Below are positions 28,201-43,200 of a stretch of DNA of 64,000 bases, one piece after another. The stretch comes from Sipunculus nudus. Lineage: Eukaryota; Annelida; Sipuncula; Golfingiida; Sipunculidae. Under the pieces are notes generated by a model that saw only the letters and a program-made list of their open reading frames with translations, made no database searches and had not been told where the DNA came from. Each line of letters begins with the position of its first letter. Position 1 is the first letter of the stretch. The stretch lies in the NCBI GenBank assembly GCA_026874595.1, contig CM049309.1:70290926-70354925 (forward strand), written 5' to 3'. A program made the translations under genes and the position numbers.

Positions 28201-31200
28201 AGAATTGAATGGAAGGTAAAGAATCAATAATTTGAATCTTTGGAATAATTCTAGAAAAGATTACATTTTGCATCATATGCACATTTTTATAAAAATAGAG
28301 GATAAGCAGGGGCTTTATGACTGCCAGCATTAATAGTGTCTGCAAACTTTTTTTCTGAATATTATGGAATATGAAAATGGAGCACTACTAACCTTGCCAA
28401 CATCATCATCATCTTTACCATCACCTGTCTGCACCTTAATATGATAAGGTATCACTGAAAAAAAAAGACATTTGGTGCTTGTTTATAGATCATGTCCCAT
28501 TATATATTTTAAATATTAATCAAGATATACTAGAATAGGAAATATACCATATCACATACAACATAACAAGGCCTCTTCTTGTGCAACAGAAAATCCCACA
28601 GCAAACAACACTGCATGCTGAATTGTATATAACATAAAATATAAGACAGTAGACAGATGGTCATTCACACAGGTTTAACTGGAAAGTAAAGGAACGCCAA
28701 AGCACATTTTAAGATGTTAACAGTATATCTACAATATTTCTTTAACGGATGACAGACATTATTAATGGTATTTAAAAGGACTCCCATAGTCCTTATTAGT
28801 TACTGTGTTGACTAATATGTAGTTCCTATTACAAGGTGCCTGTCATATTACTGAGTCAGGACTCCTCTCAGGATTAAGTGACCCTACCTGGCAGGACATT
28901 TTGGTTTTCTTTGACAACTGGCAGTTCTTTCAAGATATCACCATCTACCTCACCCACCCAGCGACTGAAATCAAACTCCAGCTGCTCCTTGGTGTGTACA
29001 TCTTGTAGCAGCACCTGCAAATTGATGATAAGTGTTTATTCTAATAAGATATTTGGCCTGTTTTTATCCCAGAAAAACATTATTGATAAAATACTGATAT
29101 TTTTCTGACAATAATGTCCTGACACAACGTTGTCTTTCTGAGGTCAACAAAAAACTTCATTTTTGAGTTGCCCTAATTTGCCTTGATTTATCTTGATACA
29201 TACTAACAACCTATGTTTTTCAGACACAGATAAAATAATTTTAAAATTATTTTATTTATCAGATCGAATCTTATTTGATGCATCGATAATTACATCAATT
29301 TTGTCACAGCCATCCTAAATTACATCCATTATTATCAGAGCCATAAACATTTACATCAATTCTCCTTCAGAGCCATTGATAATTACATGAATTATATGAA
29401 CTACACAATTTAAATTACAAGATAATTACATGAATTCTTGTCAAAGCCATCAACATTTACATAAAGTCTTGTCAGAGCCAAAAAAAATTACATCAATTCT
29501 TGTCAGGACCATTGATAATTAGCTCTGCCATCAACAGTTATATTACTTCTTGTCAGGGCCATCAACCATTATACTGATCCTCTTCCACTGATCTCTACCA
29601 ATGTATGAATATACTGCACTAGGTATAGCTTACCTGTTTGACTGTCCACACAGAAGTCTTCTCAACCTCAGATCCACAGGACACACGGATCTTGAAAACT
29701 TCACCAATTAAGCCAAGTCTTACCTAAGATACACAGAAAATACATGGTTCATATATAAAAGTATCTCTTACAATCTGATATTTGGTTACAGATTTGCACA
29801 AAACAATTAGTTCAAGTATTAACATCTATTTGCCTATTTTCTAAACATTTCTGATATATTGTTATTTCCTATATTTTTACTGTCTTTTACCTTTATTTAT
29901 ATCTGAAACTGACTCCCCAATATATCAAATATTCTTATTTGCTTTCTTAAAATTCTGTATTCACAGAAATGAGAAAAGCATTCTGCCTGTATCACTGGTT
30001 ACAAAATACCAGTTTAGTTACATTTCTTAGCTGAACATAGTGGTCAAACTAAACTAGCCAATGAACATGATGTAAAACTTACATCAAATTCATCAATTTT
30101 TCCCTGAGAGAACATATCATCCTCCCTGTTGTTGAGCTCTATAGGTCCTGCCACACCTTTGGTTCCGTACACGGCTACAGTCACTGGTCCTCCTTGCTTT
30201 GGGAAGTTGTCTGAGTCTGTCAGCGGTGATGCTGATGTTATCCAGCACTTCCAGTCTCCCTCTGATGGAGGATAAAAAATTAAGATAAAATTAAGAAAGC
30301 CATACATACTACTACTACATCAGGTTATTTTAATTTCATTTGAATATGCTGAACTTCAAAATTTTATATTGCTGTCAGTAATATTTTAACTTAAACATAT
30401 TTATCACCCTTCTAGAGAAACGTGTAGCATCTCTCGGAATTATTAAGTTCTGCACAAATAGTGTCTTCAATAATTAGCCTGATTTTTTAAGGAAAAAGTA
30501 CACATCATTCAAACTTTAAACAAGTGACCCATGGGTCATGACGCTCAACTGACTGGGAAGAGATTCGCAAAAGGAAATTTTATCATCTGAAAGGTAGTAT
30601 ATTCCCATTCAACTGAAGCATCAAACAGATTAACCAACAGGCCAAGATTGTGTCTGTATTTATATATCTCAAAAATAGAGAAAAAATGCGTAAACTTAAA
30701 AAAAAATACAGGTGGCTCCACCAGTCTGCAGAAACTAATAAAAACACTTAATGGTCAATATCCATGCAAAGAATCATAGTGATCTCTGCATTAGTTGTTC
30801 AGATACTTCAGCTTTTGTATCAAATTTTCCATTATTCTGAGGGATACTTTGGAGTCCTATAGCTTGAAGGATATGGGTAACAGAGACCTAATTTCAGGTT
30901 TACACAGACACTTTTCATGGGCCTCCTTGCAACACAAGAATGAAGATTCTAGGTCCAGTTGTCACAATTTGTGCCCTGTTAACAGATGACAGCATCCTTA
31001 AAGGTCTCACAAATAGAGAAAAAAATTCGTAAAAAATCGAAAAATACAGGTGGCGCCACCAGTCTGCAGAAACTATTGTAACATCTCATGATCAATATGC
31101 ATGCCAAAAATCATGACCATCAGTGATGTAGTCAATGAAATATTGAAGTGTTTGTATGAAATTTTTGACTATTCTGGGGGGTACTTTGGGGCCCCATAGC

Positions 31201-34200
31201 TCAAAGGATATGGGTAACAGAGACCTAATTTCTGGTTTCCATGGAGACTTTTCATAGGTCTCTCTCTGTGTCAAGAATGAAGATTCTAGGTCCAGTCTAT
31301 ACGATTTGCGCCCTGTTAACAGATGTTCACATTTTTTAAGGTCTCAAAAATAGAGAAAAAAATTTGTAAAAAATCGAAAAATACAGGTGCCGCCACCAGT
31401 CTGCAGGAACTGATGGAACATCTCATGATTAATATGTATGCCAAAAATCATGACCATCAGTGATGTAGTTAATGAGATATTGAAGTTTTTGTATGAAATT
31501 TTTGACTATTCTGGGGGGTACTTTAGGGCCCCATAGCTCAAAGGATATGGGTAACAGAGACCTAATTTCTGGTTTCCAAGGAGATTTTTAATCGACCTCT
31601 CAGAATATCAAGTTACAAAATTCTAGGTCCAGCGGTTACGATTTGTGCCTAGTTAAGGGACGGACGGACAGACAGACAGACAAACAGACGGACGACGGAC
31701 AAAGAGTGATCGCTATAGCTCAGCATGACTGAAAGTCAGCTGAGCTAAAAAGCCTAAAAAATTATAAAATGCCTTTTATTTAAAAAGGAAATAAACTTTT
31801 TCAAATCAATAAACATCAGCAAAGATTATGAAATCTATAAGATTTCCTGGGGAAAAAATCTACAACATAATTAAGATGAAATCTCACACAGTGAAATAAA
31901 TATTGTCACCATAATAAAGATGATCTAGATTATTCACGTTAAAAGCTTACTCAAAACTATATACTTTTATAGTTAACAGCAACAAGTGGCCCATGGGCCA
32001 TGATGATCAGCTGAATTCAAGGAATGTTGAACAATGAGTGAAATGACTGTCAGTGTGCAAAATCATGAATTTTGTCAGTTGTCCTTAGAAATGGGTTACA
32101 GTAGGCTTTTGGATAGATGACCACTGAAGGTCTCACATATAGAAAAAAATGCGTAAAAATTTGAAAAAATACAGGTAGTACCAGTCTGCATGAACTAATG
32201 AAACACTCCATGATCAATATATATCCAAAGAACATGGCTATTCAGGCATTAGTTTTCCAGATACTGGAGGTTTTGTATCAAACTTTAATTATTCTTGGGG
32301 GTACTTCCTAGCCCTATAGCTAGGAGAATATGGGTAACAAGGACCTAATTTCAGGTTTCCAACGAGGATTCTTATTAGTCTCCCTGGATTTCAAGTAAGA
32401 ATATTCCAGATCCAGTGGTTAGGATTTGTGCCCTGTTAACAGATAACAGCTTCTTTGAAGGTCTTAAAAATAGAAAAAAAAAATCGTAAAAATTGAAAAA
32501 AATACAGGTGGTGCCACAAGTTTGTGGGAACTGATGGAACACTACATGATCAATAATCATGCACAGAATCAATGTGATCAATGCACAAGTTGTTCAGATA
32601 CTGGAGCTTTTGAATCAAATTTTTAATTATTCTGAGGGGTACTTACAAGCCCTATAGCTCTAAGGATATGGGTAACAGAGACCTAATTTGAGATTTCAAT
32701 AGAGACTTTTCATGGTCCTCCCTTAATGTCAAGATAGAAGATTCCAGGTCCAGCCGTTACAATTTGTGCCCTGTTAACAGATGACAGTTTCTTTAATGGG
32801 ATCAAAAATAGAGAAAAAAATCATAAAAATTAGAAAAAATACAGATGGCGCCACTAGTTTGTAGGATCTGATGGAACACTCCATGATCAATAATCATGCA
32901 AAGAATCATGGTGATCAATGCAGTAGTTATTCAGATACTTATGAGCTTTTGTATAAAAAATTTGATTATTCTGGGGGGTACTTACAAGACCCATAGCTCG
33001 GAGAATATGGGTAACAGAGACCTAATTTCAGGTTTCCAAGGAGATTTTTCATGGACCTCCCTGGATGTCATGTGAGAAGATTCCAGGTCCAGCGGTTACG
33101 ATTTGTGCCCTGTTAACGGACAGGTGGACGACCGGAAGGCCAGACAGACAACAGACAAAGAGTGATAGCTATAGCTCAGATGACTTTCAGTCAGCTGAGC
33201 TAAAAATGATCCTTGTACTCATTTGTCTCAAATAAGGCTGTTTTGTTAGTAATTAATGGTATTCCCTGCAGTTACTCACTTGATTCAATCTTTGGTTTTT
33301 GAGCCTCTGCCTCGTCAGGGAGAGTGAGGGGTACCTCAGCAAACGGATAGACCCAGCATTCTAGTCTCCTGTCATTACATCCAGTGTCTAGCCACCTAGT
33401 GACAAAATAAACAAAATTACAGGTTAGGTATGAATCTAAAATGCATAACAGGTACAGAATCACATGTATTAGAAAACCTCAATTTAAACTTACAATGCTT
33501 AAAAATGTATATGAACATACAATATCAGACCAAAGTTCTATTTCAGTTTTTTCACTCTCCATATTTACTCAGAAATGCCAAATTTTCTCAAAATTTCCTA
33601 TCTGTGTGTAGTAGCAATATTACAATTTATGTAACTGCTGGCTTCAAATATAAAGTTCATCTGTTATATAATAATCATGCTGAATTATCTTTTTCTGTCA
33701 CTTGTGCATGTGATGGTGTCAATACTCTTTCTTGAACTGGTGTATATTGTTGATTACCACCCAGTGGTGATTATAGTATGGCAAAGTTAACTTAAACAGC
33801 TATTTGAAGAAATCATGGAATGTTTACATAAAGACTAATGGTCTGGTGCCAATTGTATTTACTACAAGAAACAAACTGAACTCTACCTGTTACAGGGGAA
33901 CAGGATTTCATAGCTGGATTCTTCACCAGGTTGTAACGTGACTTTGTGGCAGTACCAGCCTCTTCCCCGGCCAACAGCATCGTGACCAATCAGAATTCTT
34001 TTCACCGTACCCACCTCAAGGGCAGGAATCTCAAACACATCAGTCTACAACAATACAAGGCACACTTGTAAAACCTCTGGTGTGATACAATAAGGCCTGT
34101 TGACTGACCAGCTTTATTAGGTAGGCTCTTAAACATCTATGAAAGTTAATCAACAAAAAAATATTACTTTGACTGGCAAAATCATTATTCAAAATTTGTT

Positions 34201-37200
34201 CAAAATTTAATAGATGTTATTTGTGTGGACCAATAAATAAGAGAGTAAAATAGTTGTCAAAATATTGTTATCATAATAGAGGCAATCTGTGTATTTTGTA
34301 TTTTTTATCATTATTTTTTAAACTATTTCGTAAATTTCAAATTTGTTACATAAATACTATTAATGAAATAGAACTTTCATTTACTGTTTTTTTTAAATTT
34401 ATATCAAATCTAGCTGGTGCTGCACACAATCTAGTTAATGCAAGAATTAAGTATGTGAAAAGGAACAGAACTGTGATAACTTTTGCTACTTCTGTCATAC
34501 AGGATAAAACAGTTTCTTCTGATATGTTACTCAGTCACTCAATAATACACACCTGCCCCCTTTGGAACTTGTGTTCACTGATGAGCGAGCGGACCAGGGA
34601 TCTCTTGCCTGTGTCACCCCACTCACCGTCCAGCACACAGTACATGTTACCCTCAGTCTCTGCTCTGGGAACATCTCCAGTGGTAAGAGACAGAAGATAT
34701 TTGGTCTCTGAAGAAATAAAATAACAACATAAGCAGTCAATACTGACTAATAGAAGAATAACATAAGCATCATTTCCTTATATTAATACTGAAAACAACA
34801 TATATCATAAAGGAACCATAAAAAGATATCTGAAAAGTTGCCTGGTGGTTTGGGGGTTGGACATCAAGGCAGCAGGTTGTTCCCCTGTGCAAGTGCCTAA
34901 CAGTGTAAATATTACAATCTCATTAGTGTTTAAATGATTGAACTATGAGTTATGACTTTTGGATTATTCCTATCTCAGTACATACACAAGTGGCTCATGG
35001 GCCATGACGCTCAGCTAAATTCAAGGAACCTTGAACAATGAGTAAAATGAATTCCAGTGTGCTCAAAATCATGCATTTTGCCAAAAGTCCTAAAAATATG
35101 TTACAGCAAGGAGTTTATAGGACAGAAGTAACAAGTCCCAGTGGCCCAGGCCAGCCCCTACACTCAATTGCAATTAGCACATGATAACCCCATAAACCCA
35201 ATAGTGCGCCCATTGTGTAGAGGTGTCACACACGGCACTTGCACTGCCATTGATCCTGCTCGCATGTCCCATATAACTGACGGTCGCCACGACAGGCATT
35301 GCTAGCCAGAGCAATAAATCCAGTTGCTGAGCGGTAAATTCCTGGAGTTACATCGACTTAAAATATGTATGCGCAGACAGGTTGTGTTATTTAGAATTAT
35401 GCGCAAGAAATATATTCAGGTGGAGCAAGTGTCATCGTCAATTTTTGCTGTCATATACGACGCATCACTAGTAAGAAAATTTTTAGTTTCTTCCAATAAA
35501 TGCATAATCCTCCTTAGTTCAAATCAATTGGCACACTGTTCACTGATACTGATCATTCATGAGTTTTAACAATCCTTAGATGCTGACATTATAGAGCACT
35601 CATGAGCGGAATTAAAGTGGTTAGTAGTGGTGGTGTCATTTCAGGTGCTTGACAAGCGACTGTTCTGGCGTCTTTGACAATGAAGCAGTCTCATGCAGGG
35701 ATATCCACATTGTTTGTAGGAAACTATTATATGCTTAAGTTGAAAATTCGATACTTATAAGTCAATTGCCAATTGTTTAATTTACGTTGTGGGAAAATTA
35801 GCCTAATTTTACCTAATTTTAGAAGTTTCTAGGTCCAGAGGTTACTATTTGTGCCTTGTTAATGGACGACCAAATGGCCGGCCAGCCAGACAAACAGACA
35901 ACGGACAAAGAGTGATCGCTAAAGCTGAGATGACTTTCAGTCAGCTGAGCTAAAAACCTGATAAAAGAAGGCTTATTAATAACATATTTTTCTCATGATA
36001 TGGTTAGCTTCATCACCATTTAATGAACAGTGAAATCATCTATCCTTAAAAATGACATATCCTTAAAGCAAGGACCCCTAGGTTACAGCACTCAGCTGTC
36101 TCTAAAGATTAAATAATTTTAGCATATGGAAAAGAGAACATGTTCAGTACAATGTTTATACAGTTCTATAAATATCCAGGGAAGGAGCTCCTTATGTTTG
36201 GCAATATTGTCTAGGTTGCATATGAATTCTATCTTTCTCTTAGTTCTCACTTAACCACACAATGCCAAAAAACATCTGACTTTACATGAAAGATGGAGAG
36301 CCTCTTACACCATAAAAAATCATAGGGAGATAATGCAAAAGATTTTTTAGAACTGAATACATATGAAAATGAAGCATTAATGACAAAACTGATATATTAT
36401 GTGTGCAGTAAAGGTCTTAGTAATGATGATGATTGTGACAGTGAAAGTTATGCAGATTTCAGAGAAAGATAAATTTCAATAAAACACTACATCATCAAAA
36501 AAAGCATATTATGAAAAGAAATAAATATCAATATAGATTTAAGACTAGCAACTGATTTGCTCATACCTGGTAATGGTGCGAGGTCAGGCCTGATGGCAGC
36601 CAGCTCCACCAGCCCCTGGGGGTTTTCTTCTGTGACCTTCAGCCAGCCAGGGTGAGAGAAGTGGAACTCCTGACCAGTCACAGTGTCCTTCATCTTGAGC
36701 TGAATAATAATAAATCAGTATCTGATTGATAAAGGTGCCTATTCCAATATCACATATCTATTAAATAAAGATAATCCCTTGATCCTTTAATAAAAATGTG
36801 GATCCAAACACACACAGGTTGTCCCTTTTGTTTATACTCGTGTGTTTATAACATGTTGGGAGCCCACTAAAATAATCTAAACAGCAAGTCTGATGAACCA
36901 GAGTTTTGTAAAAGGTGTTTTGTAAGTAGTGACCTTTCAGCTTGTGCACATATGCAATCAACCACCTTTGGGTGCATAATTTTTCTGTTTATCAACATTG
37001 GCACAATTACCATGTTTGATAACAGCATATGCAAGCTACCATACTGACATTATAAGAACTTTTTTTAATAGGAATTACGTATAGTTCATTTAGAAACCTC
37101 ATGAACTAAGAAAAAGAGTCACAATGTGACTGGGAAATAAAACTGAAGTTTCTTTTTTTTTTAGCAAATTATGAGTTTCAGGTAAAAAAAAATAAAATAG

Positions 37201-40200
37201 AGACATTTTCTGCACAAACTCACATAAAATATGCAGTCACTTTATCAGGTCCCGTTGGTGGTCATAATTCTGAGGTTTTATGGTATTTCCTTGTTGCTAT
37301 TAATAAATGTTACTTTAAAGTTCTGTATGTGACTTCTTCACCCGCAATAGTACTTTTCTCATTTTTACAAATGTAAGATTCACAAATAAACCCACTCAAA
37401 GGCCTGGCCAAACTGCACAGTACTGTGTGATGCTGCACAGGGCTGCAAATATTATACTTGACTACTGACCATTTTTGAGGGGCTGCAAAGCAAAGAAACT
37501 CTTTTCAGCTTTCTTTAGCAGCACTGCACAGTGAAATATTTGGTATGGACAGTCCAATGTATTTGAATGTTCTCAACATTTTTTGCAGCTCAGCTTTAAG
37601 TGTGGCCGGGCTTTACTTACCTTGTTAAGGTTCCATGCTGCTCCAGTCTGTCCCTGGATGGTAACACGAATCTTGTACACTTCACCTATGTCCCCGACGT
37701 TTATCTGCATTTGACATGTCAATAGTTTAGAAGAACACGAAAGATAAGTCATAACAATTATCTGTCTACACAAAATTGCCCTTTTGCAGTTGGATTTACA
37801 TTAACAAGGGACCTATGGGTCATGGCACTCAGCTGTTATATAAGATAAAAAAATACGATTTTGAAATGAGGCACATGCTGGTTTTGTGTGGAAATAAATA
37901 TAAGCTGTATTATGAGTTGTTAGTGTTAAGCTTATGTATGATTTTGATAGTTTCTTTGGAGACAGGGAAGAGATTGATTTTATTTATTTTATTAACAAAT
38001 GGAGTGCCACTGTCATACAGATTTTGACTTGGCCATATAACTGATAAGCAGCACATATAAGATAAAGAGTTTAACTATTTATTAAAATTTAATAACAAAT
38101 ATTGTGCCAAATATAATTTTTATTAAAAATAATAGGAGAATCATAGATTTTTTAAATAAAATATAACTGAAATGATTATTAAAATAATATTATAGAATAT
38201 ATTCATGAATGCATTCATGAATACATTTTGAAAGTATTTGCACTGGTATTCAAATACTTTCATTTTTACCTGAATTCCCATTCTTATGCAAGAAATTTTA
38301 TAATGGAGTACATATTCATATTCATATTCATACACGTTTGCCAAGTATTCGCACCATGTCTGGTATTTATTCAGTTTTAGCCAAACAATGATGTTGAGAA
38401 TCCAGAATATAAACAAAGGACCTATGGGTCACGACAACCAGCTTTAGTTTGAAATTTTTGCAAATGCAAAATATGAAAAATATTCTATTGTAATGTTTTT
38501 TATTTATATAAGCATATGAGAAGCTAAGAGGAAAGGGCCCTTCTATTTGGTTATAGTAAAGTTCTCAATATATGATTGCAAACTAATACTCTGACAAGAC
38601 TGTCATGAAGAAAAACATTAAAAGTTTTGAGATACTGTGATGCATATGAAAAAATTTGCAGATGGACAGGCAAGTGGACAGAATGGACTAATACCTTCAT
38701 TTCACTTTCAAGGGAATAACGCATTTAAGTTTATATATAACAACATGGCATCTACAAAATTATTTCTTGAATCCCTATTAAAACGTTTTGCACATTGGAG
38801 TTTTCAGTACATGCTAATTTTATTCACCGAAATAAAATAAAAGATTCAGTACATTTGATAAAATAAAAACATCTTTTCAAATAAAGTATACACACTGTTG
38901 GTTGAATGAGGGACAAACAATATCATTTTTAATTACTGGAATTAATAGTCAATTTCACACCTGGTGAAGTTTTACTCTTCTGAAGTAAAGCATTACTTAT
39001 CTGATGAACATCCACACTTTCATAGCAATACATCACTTTGTGGACACAATTAAATGTGCACTTTAATCATTGTAACCCTGGTGGTACAATACAAAATCTA
39101 AAATGTAGCATGTCCAAGAATAAAATAAAATACAGAAAATTATAACATTCATCTAGTTTATGCACCAGCTGGGGGGGGGGGGGGGGTGAGTGCAGGGCAG
39201 AGGGGAAGCCTGCTAGTAGTGGCCAAGCTGGGCCAAGGCAAGCTGCCTGGGGTGGGTTACATAATGCAAGTGAAGGCTGTACTACTGGGTGGGCCAGATG
39301 TAAACAACACTTGACATGGTGTATGAAAACTTGAATAAAAGCTACTCTTTTCAAACAATTTCTTTGAAATTTCAGATTTTAAAAGATTAAATCCTTATGT
39401 ATATATGCTGTGAAAATAAAATCAACAGTACTTACAGGGAAAAAACGTGCAACTGCCATATTTGGACAAAATTTAAGGTATTGATTTTTTACTTATGCTA
39501 ATAACTTGAACAATTTGCAAAAATCAGATCTAATTTTGGGTAAACAATTGAATCTTGATTAAATAAAGTTATATTCCTGAAAAAAAAGTCTCCAGCTTCA
39601 GCAATTCTCATGTTAAGAGAGCAAATATATTTCCTGATTTTTAAAAAATTGCATTATATTTGGGCCTATAACTTCAAAATAATACCCAAAACTGACCTAA
39701 TTTTTGGTATGTGCACAGAAAATGTATGGAAGAATATGAATACTAAATCTGATCAAAAACAGATCAGTGGTTTTGATAATAGGCAGCCTTGAAGTGTAAC
39801 AATGGCTTTTTTATGGAAAACGGAGGTTTTTCCTTAATATCTCGAAGGAACAAAGTTCTAATGACCCAATTTTTGGTATGGTAGGAGATTTTGGGGACAT
39901 CTAATGGTATGCAGAATTTTGGATTCATAGGTCCAACAGTTTTAAAATGTGCCCTGTTAACGGACGGACGGACAGCCGGACGGACGGACAACGGACAAAG
40001 GACCATGACTATAGCTCAGATGACTTATAGTCAGCTGAGCTAAAAATTGATCTCTCAGCCTTACCACCTACGAGATGATAGGTTAGGCAAAATACATTCA
40101 TAATACTTCCATTTATATTTCACTCTCTGTGTTAAACCACTATTTCTCTTCAAGTTTTCATTTTTTTTTTGCAAATTTTTCATGTAATTACAAACAAATC

Positions 40201-43200
40201 ACTACTTATTTTATTTTTATTATCAACAGACAGATTGTACAAATTTGTAGTTATTTTTTACTAAAGTAAAATTATCAAAACTGTCAAAGATTTAATTAAA
40301 CTAGTAATATTGAAGATATAAACAAATTGTGCACAAATCTTTTTATTTATAACAAACAAGCACCTAATTTTACTGCTGCAAAAGTAATATTATTCTTATT
40401 AATTTAAAATGCATAAAAAAAATCAATCTTTTAACACTCACTACAAAGTCATCAACGGTACCAGGCCTGAACAGTGGCACTGTCTGTCTTGCTCCAGGAC
40501 CGACTGGTTTCTTTTGTCTTGGCTTTGCTGGTCGCATCTCAAACTTTTCTTCATCTTCACCTTCTCTCTTCAGCAACTGAGGAGCGGATGTTCCCCTGGT
40601 ACCACAGACAGTAATGTAGACTTTACCGTCCAGACGAGGGGTGTCACCTTGAGGACCTGTTGTGGCCCATACCTTCCATTCTCCTCTTGATGGTTGACCT
40701 TTCTTGAATGTTGCTCCCAAGAAGTCCGGTGTAGGCCCTGATGGCACCACTCCTACAAATTCAGAACGTATACATATTTATGTCTCAAATTACTGCCTCT
40801 GCTAGGAGGATATGCATTCATCCCCGTTTGTATGTTTGTGTGTTGTTCAAATCACAGGTATACTGAAAAGTTATACTGAATACCATAAATGACAGGCAGA
40901 AAGGCTGACAACTTACCAGCACAAGGCAGGACCTTACAAGCTGGTTGTCTTGGCTGGTATTCTAACCACTCATTACATGGGAAGATGTACTCCAGTAAGC
41001 CATACTGACTGTCTCTCACCACTACCCTCTCTACCAACCAAGCATCATCTGTAAGTAATAAGAAACCATCAATAACTGACCCATATTAAAAAAGAACACT
41101 ACATGTTTAAAATGGATTATTTAATTGAAATATTTAATCTCTATCCAAACTTATGAGATTAATAGCTTAATTGGGTCACAACTGCAAATTCATCATAATA
41201 TTTTCTTAAAGTTTTTCTCCCCATGAAGAAACTTTACACTACAGTTGATATCCAAGTAAAGCTTTTAAGAAAAGGCCTACAAGTCCTTTCCACTACCCTC
41301 ATTAATTTTCAATTCTAACACTGAACTATCACCTCCCCATCATTTCCAAAGTGAAGAACCCTTTAGAATATTTGTAAAGTGGAGTTTCCAGTAATACTTC
41401 AGCTGAATGTCAGTGCTATTTAATTCCTCTGTATTAGCAAGATGTTCAAGCTGAAAAATTATACACTTCAAAATAATAATGACCAAGTCAAATATACCAC
41501 TAAGTAGAATGTTAATAATAAAAAAAACAGATGTCTACAATTGTTGTATTTTGGAATGTCAGAATGATTGAATGATAGAATGATGGGCATAGGTAAAACT
41601 ATATCCACCAGCCACCAGGCAGGAACACAAAAACTAACCTTTACTTTCTCCATCATGCTCCAGCGTGACCCTGTCAAGTCGGCCCAATGACACCGCCTCC
41701 ACCATGAACACATCCACCTGACCTGGCTGAAAGTCCAGGTTGTTAGTGCTGGATTCCGCTAAACCATGTCTGCCCGTGTCACCATACTCTCCATGCAGAG
41801 TTATGAAAACGTTGGCATCAGTGGTGGCCTCCTTTTGTTTGGCAGTGTGGACGGCGATGTAGTAACGGAGAACTGATCAGTAGGAAAATATGAATTATTA
41901 TTAATCTATAATTATTATGAGTATTATTGGGGTTATTGGCCAGGGGTGTAACATTATCTGCTTCAAGCTTATATTCCTGTCATGTAGGAAAAATCTCAGT
42001 TTCAAGTTTTCTTGAAGATATGCTTATACATAAATTGTTTCTCATGTAAATTCTAAAAATCATTTGAACTGGAAGTGATGGAGAAAATTTTCTACATACA
42101 GAATTTAATTTCTGTAGTGTTTAAACTGACAGCACATTGGGCCTGGCAACATGCATGCATTGGCCTGTGAGATTCAGGGTGTAAGCAAATATAACAACAC
42201 TAGGTATGGGGTGGTACTCACTGGACTGGTATCCATTTTGATGGTGATAGGAACATGGCTATGATAAAATACTCTTAATGTCATAACAGATCTCCAATGG
42301 TAAAAGTTGGAGCAAAATATGAGAAAGTGATAAATCCTGAAACTTATACTAAGTGATAAATCCCGAAGCTTATACAATAAACATCTACCTGGTAAGGGCG
42401 GATCATGGGGAGCAGCAATCTCTCGACATAGCTGGCAGTCATCTTCATCCTCTGCTAGCCAGCGATTCACAAAGAAACGAAGCTCTTGTTCTGTGTGCAA
42501 GTCTGTCATTATAATCTGTAAATAGTAAAACCAGTGCAACAACACGGGTTAAATACGAATACAATGATCAAGCATATGCTGAAAAACAGGAATGTTCTAC
42601 ACAATATTGCTTCTGCATAAGTAATATATGTTTGAATAAGTAGCACGGTTTGTTCAACAATGTCTTAACATGCTCATGAAAAGTTGCAGGTTTAATCCCC
42701 CATTAGTCCTCATGTATGTCCATTAGAGCTACTCTTATTCAAAATTAGCCAGCAACACTGAATCAACAAAAATCTCTTGGTTATTCACTCTGATCAATCA
42801 AGTGGGGTGGGGGGGGGGGGAACCCTAAATATTGACATACTGGTATTATTTGTCAGTCAGTACATCTTGGAACATGGTAACATGAACATAGAACATGGCT
42901 GAATTGAGATGCAGCTGCAGTTTTTCATAGTGAAGAACACAAGAGCAGCTAGGTGTAGACAGGTGGCACTGTATGTCCCACATCATATCACTGAGTCAGA
43001 CAAAGGGTGCACTCTGGCAATTAATTTAATGACCACAGCTAAAACAGATCCAATTACTATTGGTCTTTGTACCTGTTCTAAATGCCATGCTGGGAACGCA
43101 TTTTTGTTGTCATGTTCTACTCTGATCTTGAATATGTCACCTATATCACCAACATTGATCTGAAATGTTAAAAACATCAAAAGTCAAACGAAACTGAAAT

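Larger units (their letters stand above)
25400..28887 (-). other. Introns around exons 31-34, nothing recognised
   Basis: Intron parts 25400-26126, 26258-26796, 26946-27576, 27763-28392 and 28455-28887 are AT-rich with short homopolymers and no supported repeat. Confidence 0.45.
40753..43072 (-). other. Introns around exons 19-21, with a worn satellite-element end
   Basis: Bases 41555-41632 (GAATGATTGAATGATAGAAT, GGGCATAGGTAAAACTATAT, CCAGCCACCAGGCAGGAAC) look like a decayed copy of the right end of the S arrays, just beside the donor of exon 20. A G-rich tract is at 42806-42822. Nothing else recognised. Confidence 0.5.

Noticed and set aside
34254..34724. A 156-codon plus-strand open frame
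   Set aside because: Its second half is antisense to exon 25, where strong PLAT coding explains the open frame; its first half is low-complexity intron sequence.
39067..39354. A 95-codon minus-strand frame rich in Pro and Leu
   Set aside because: It spans the poly-G tract and repeat sequence of family II copy e; no fit to the PLAT chain and no splice-phase match.
40794..40860. TCTGCTAGGAGGATATGCAT with a GTTTGT run, similar to 16547-16600 (TCTGCCAGGAGGATAGCGTT)
   Set aside because: Probably fragments of one dispersed repeat, but too short and too diverged to set borders or name a family.
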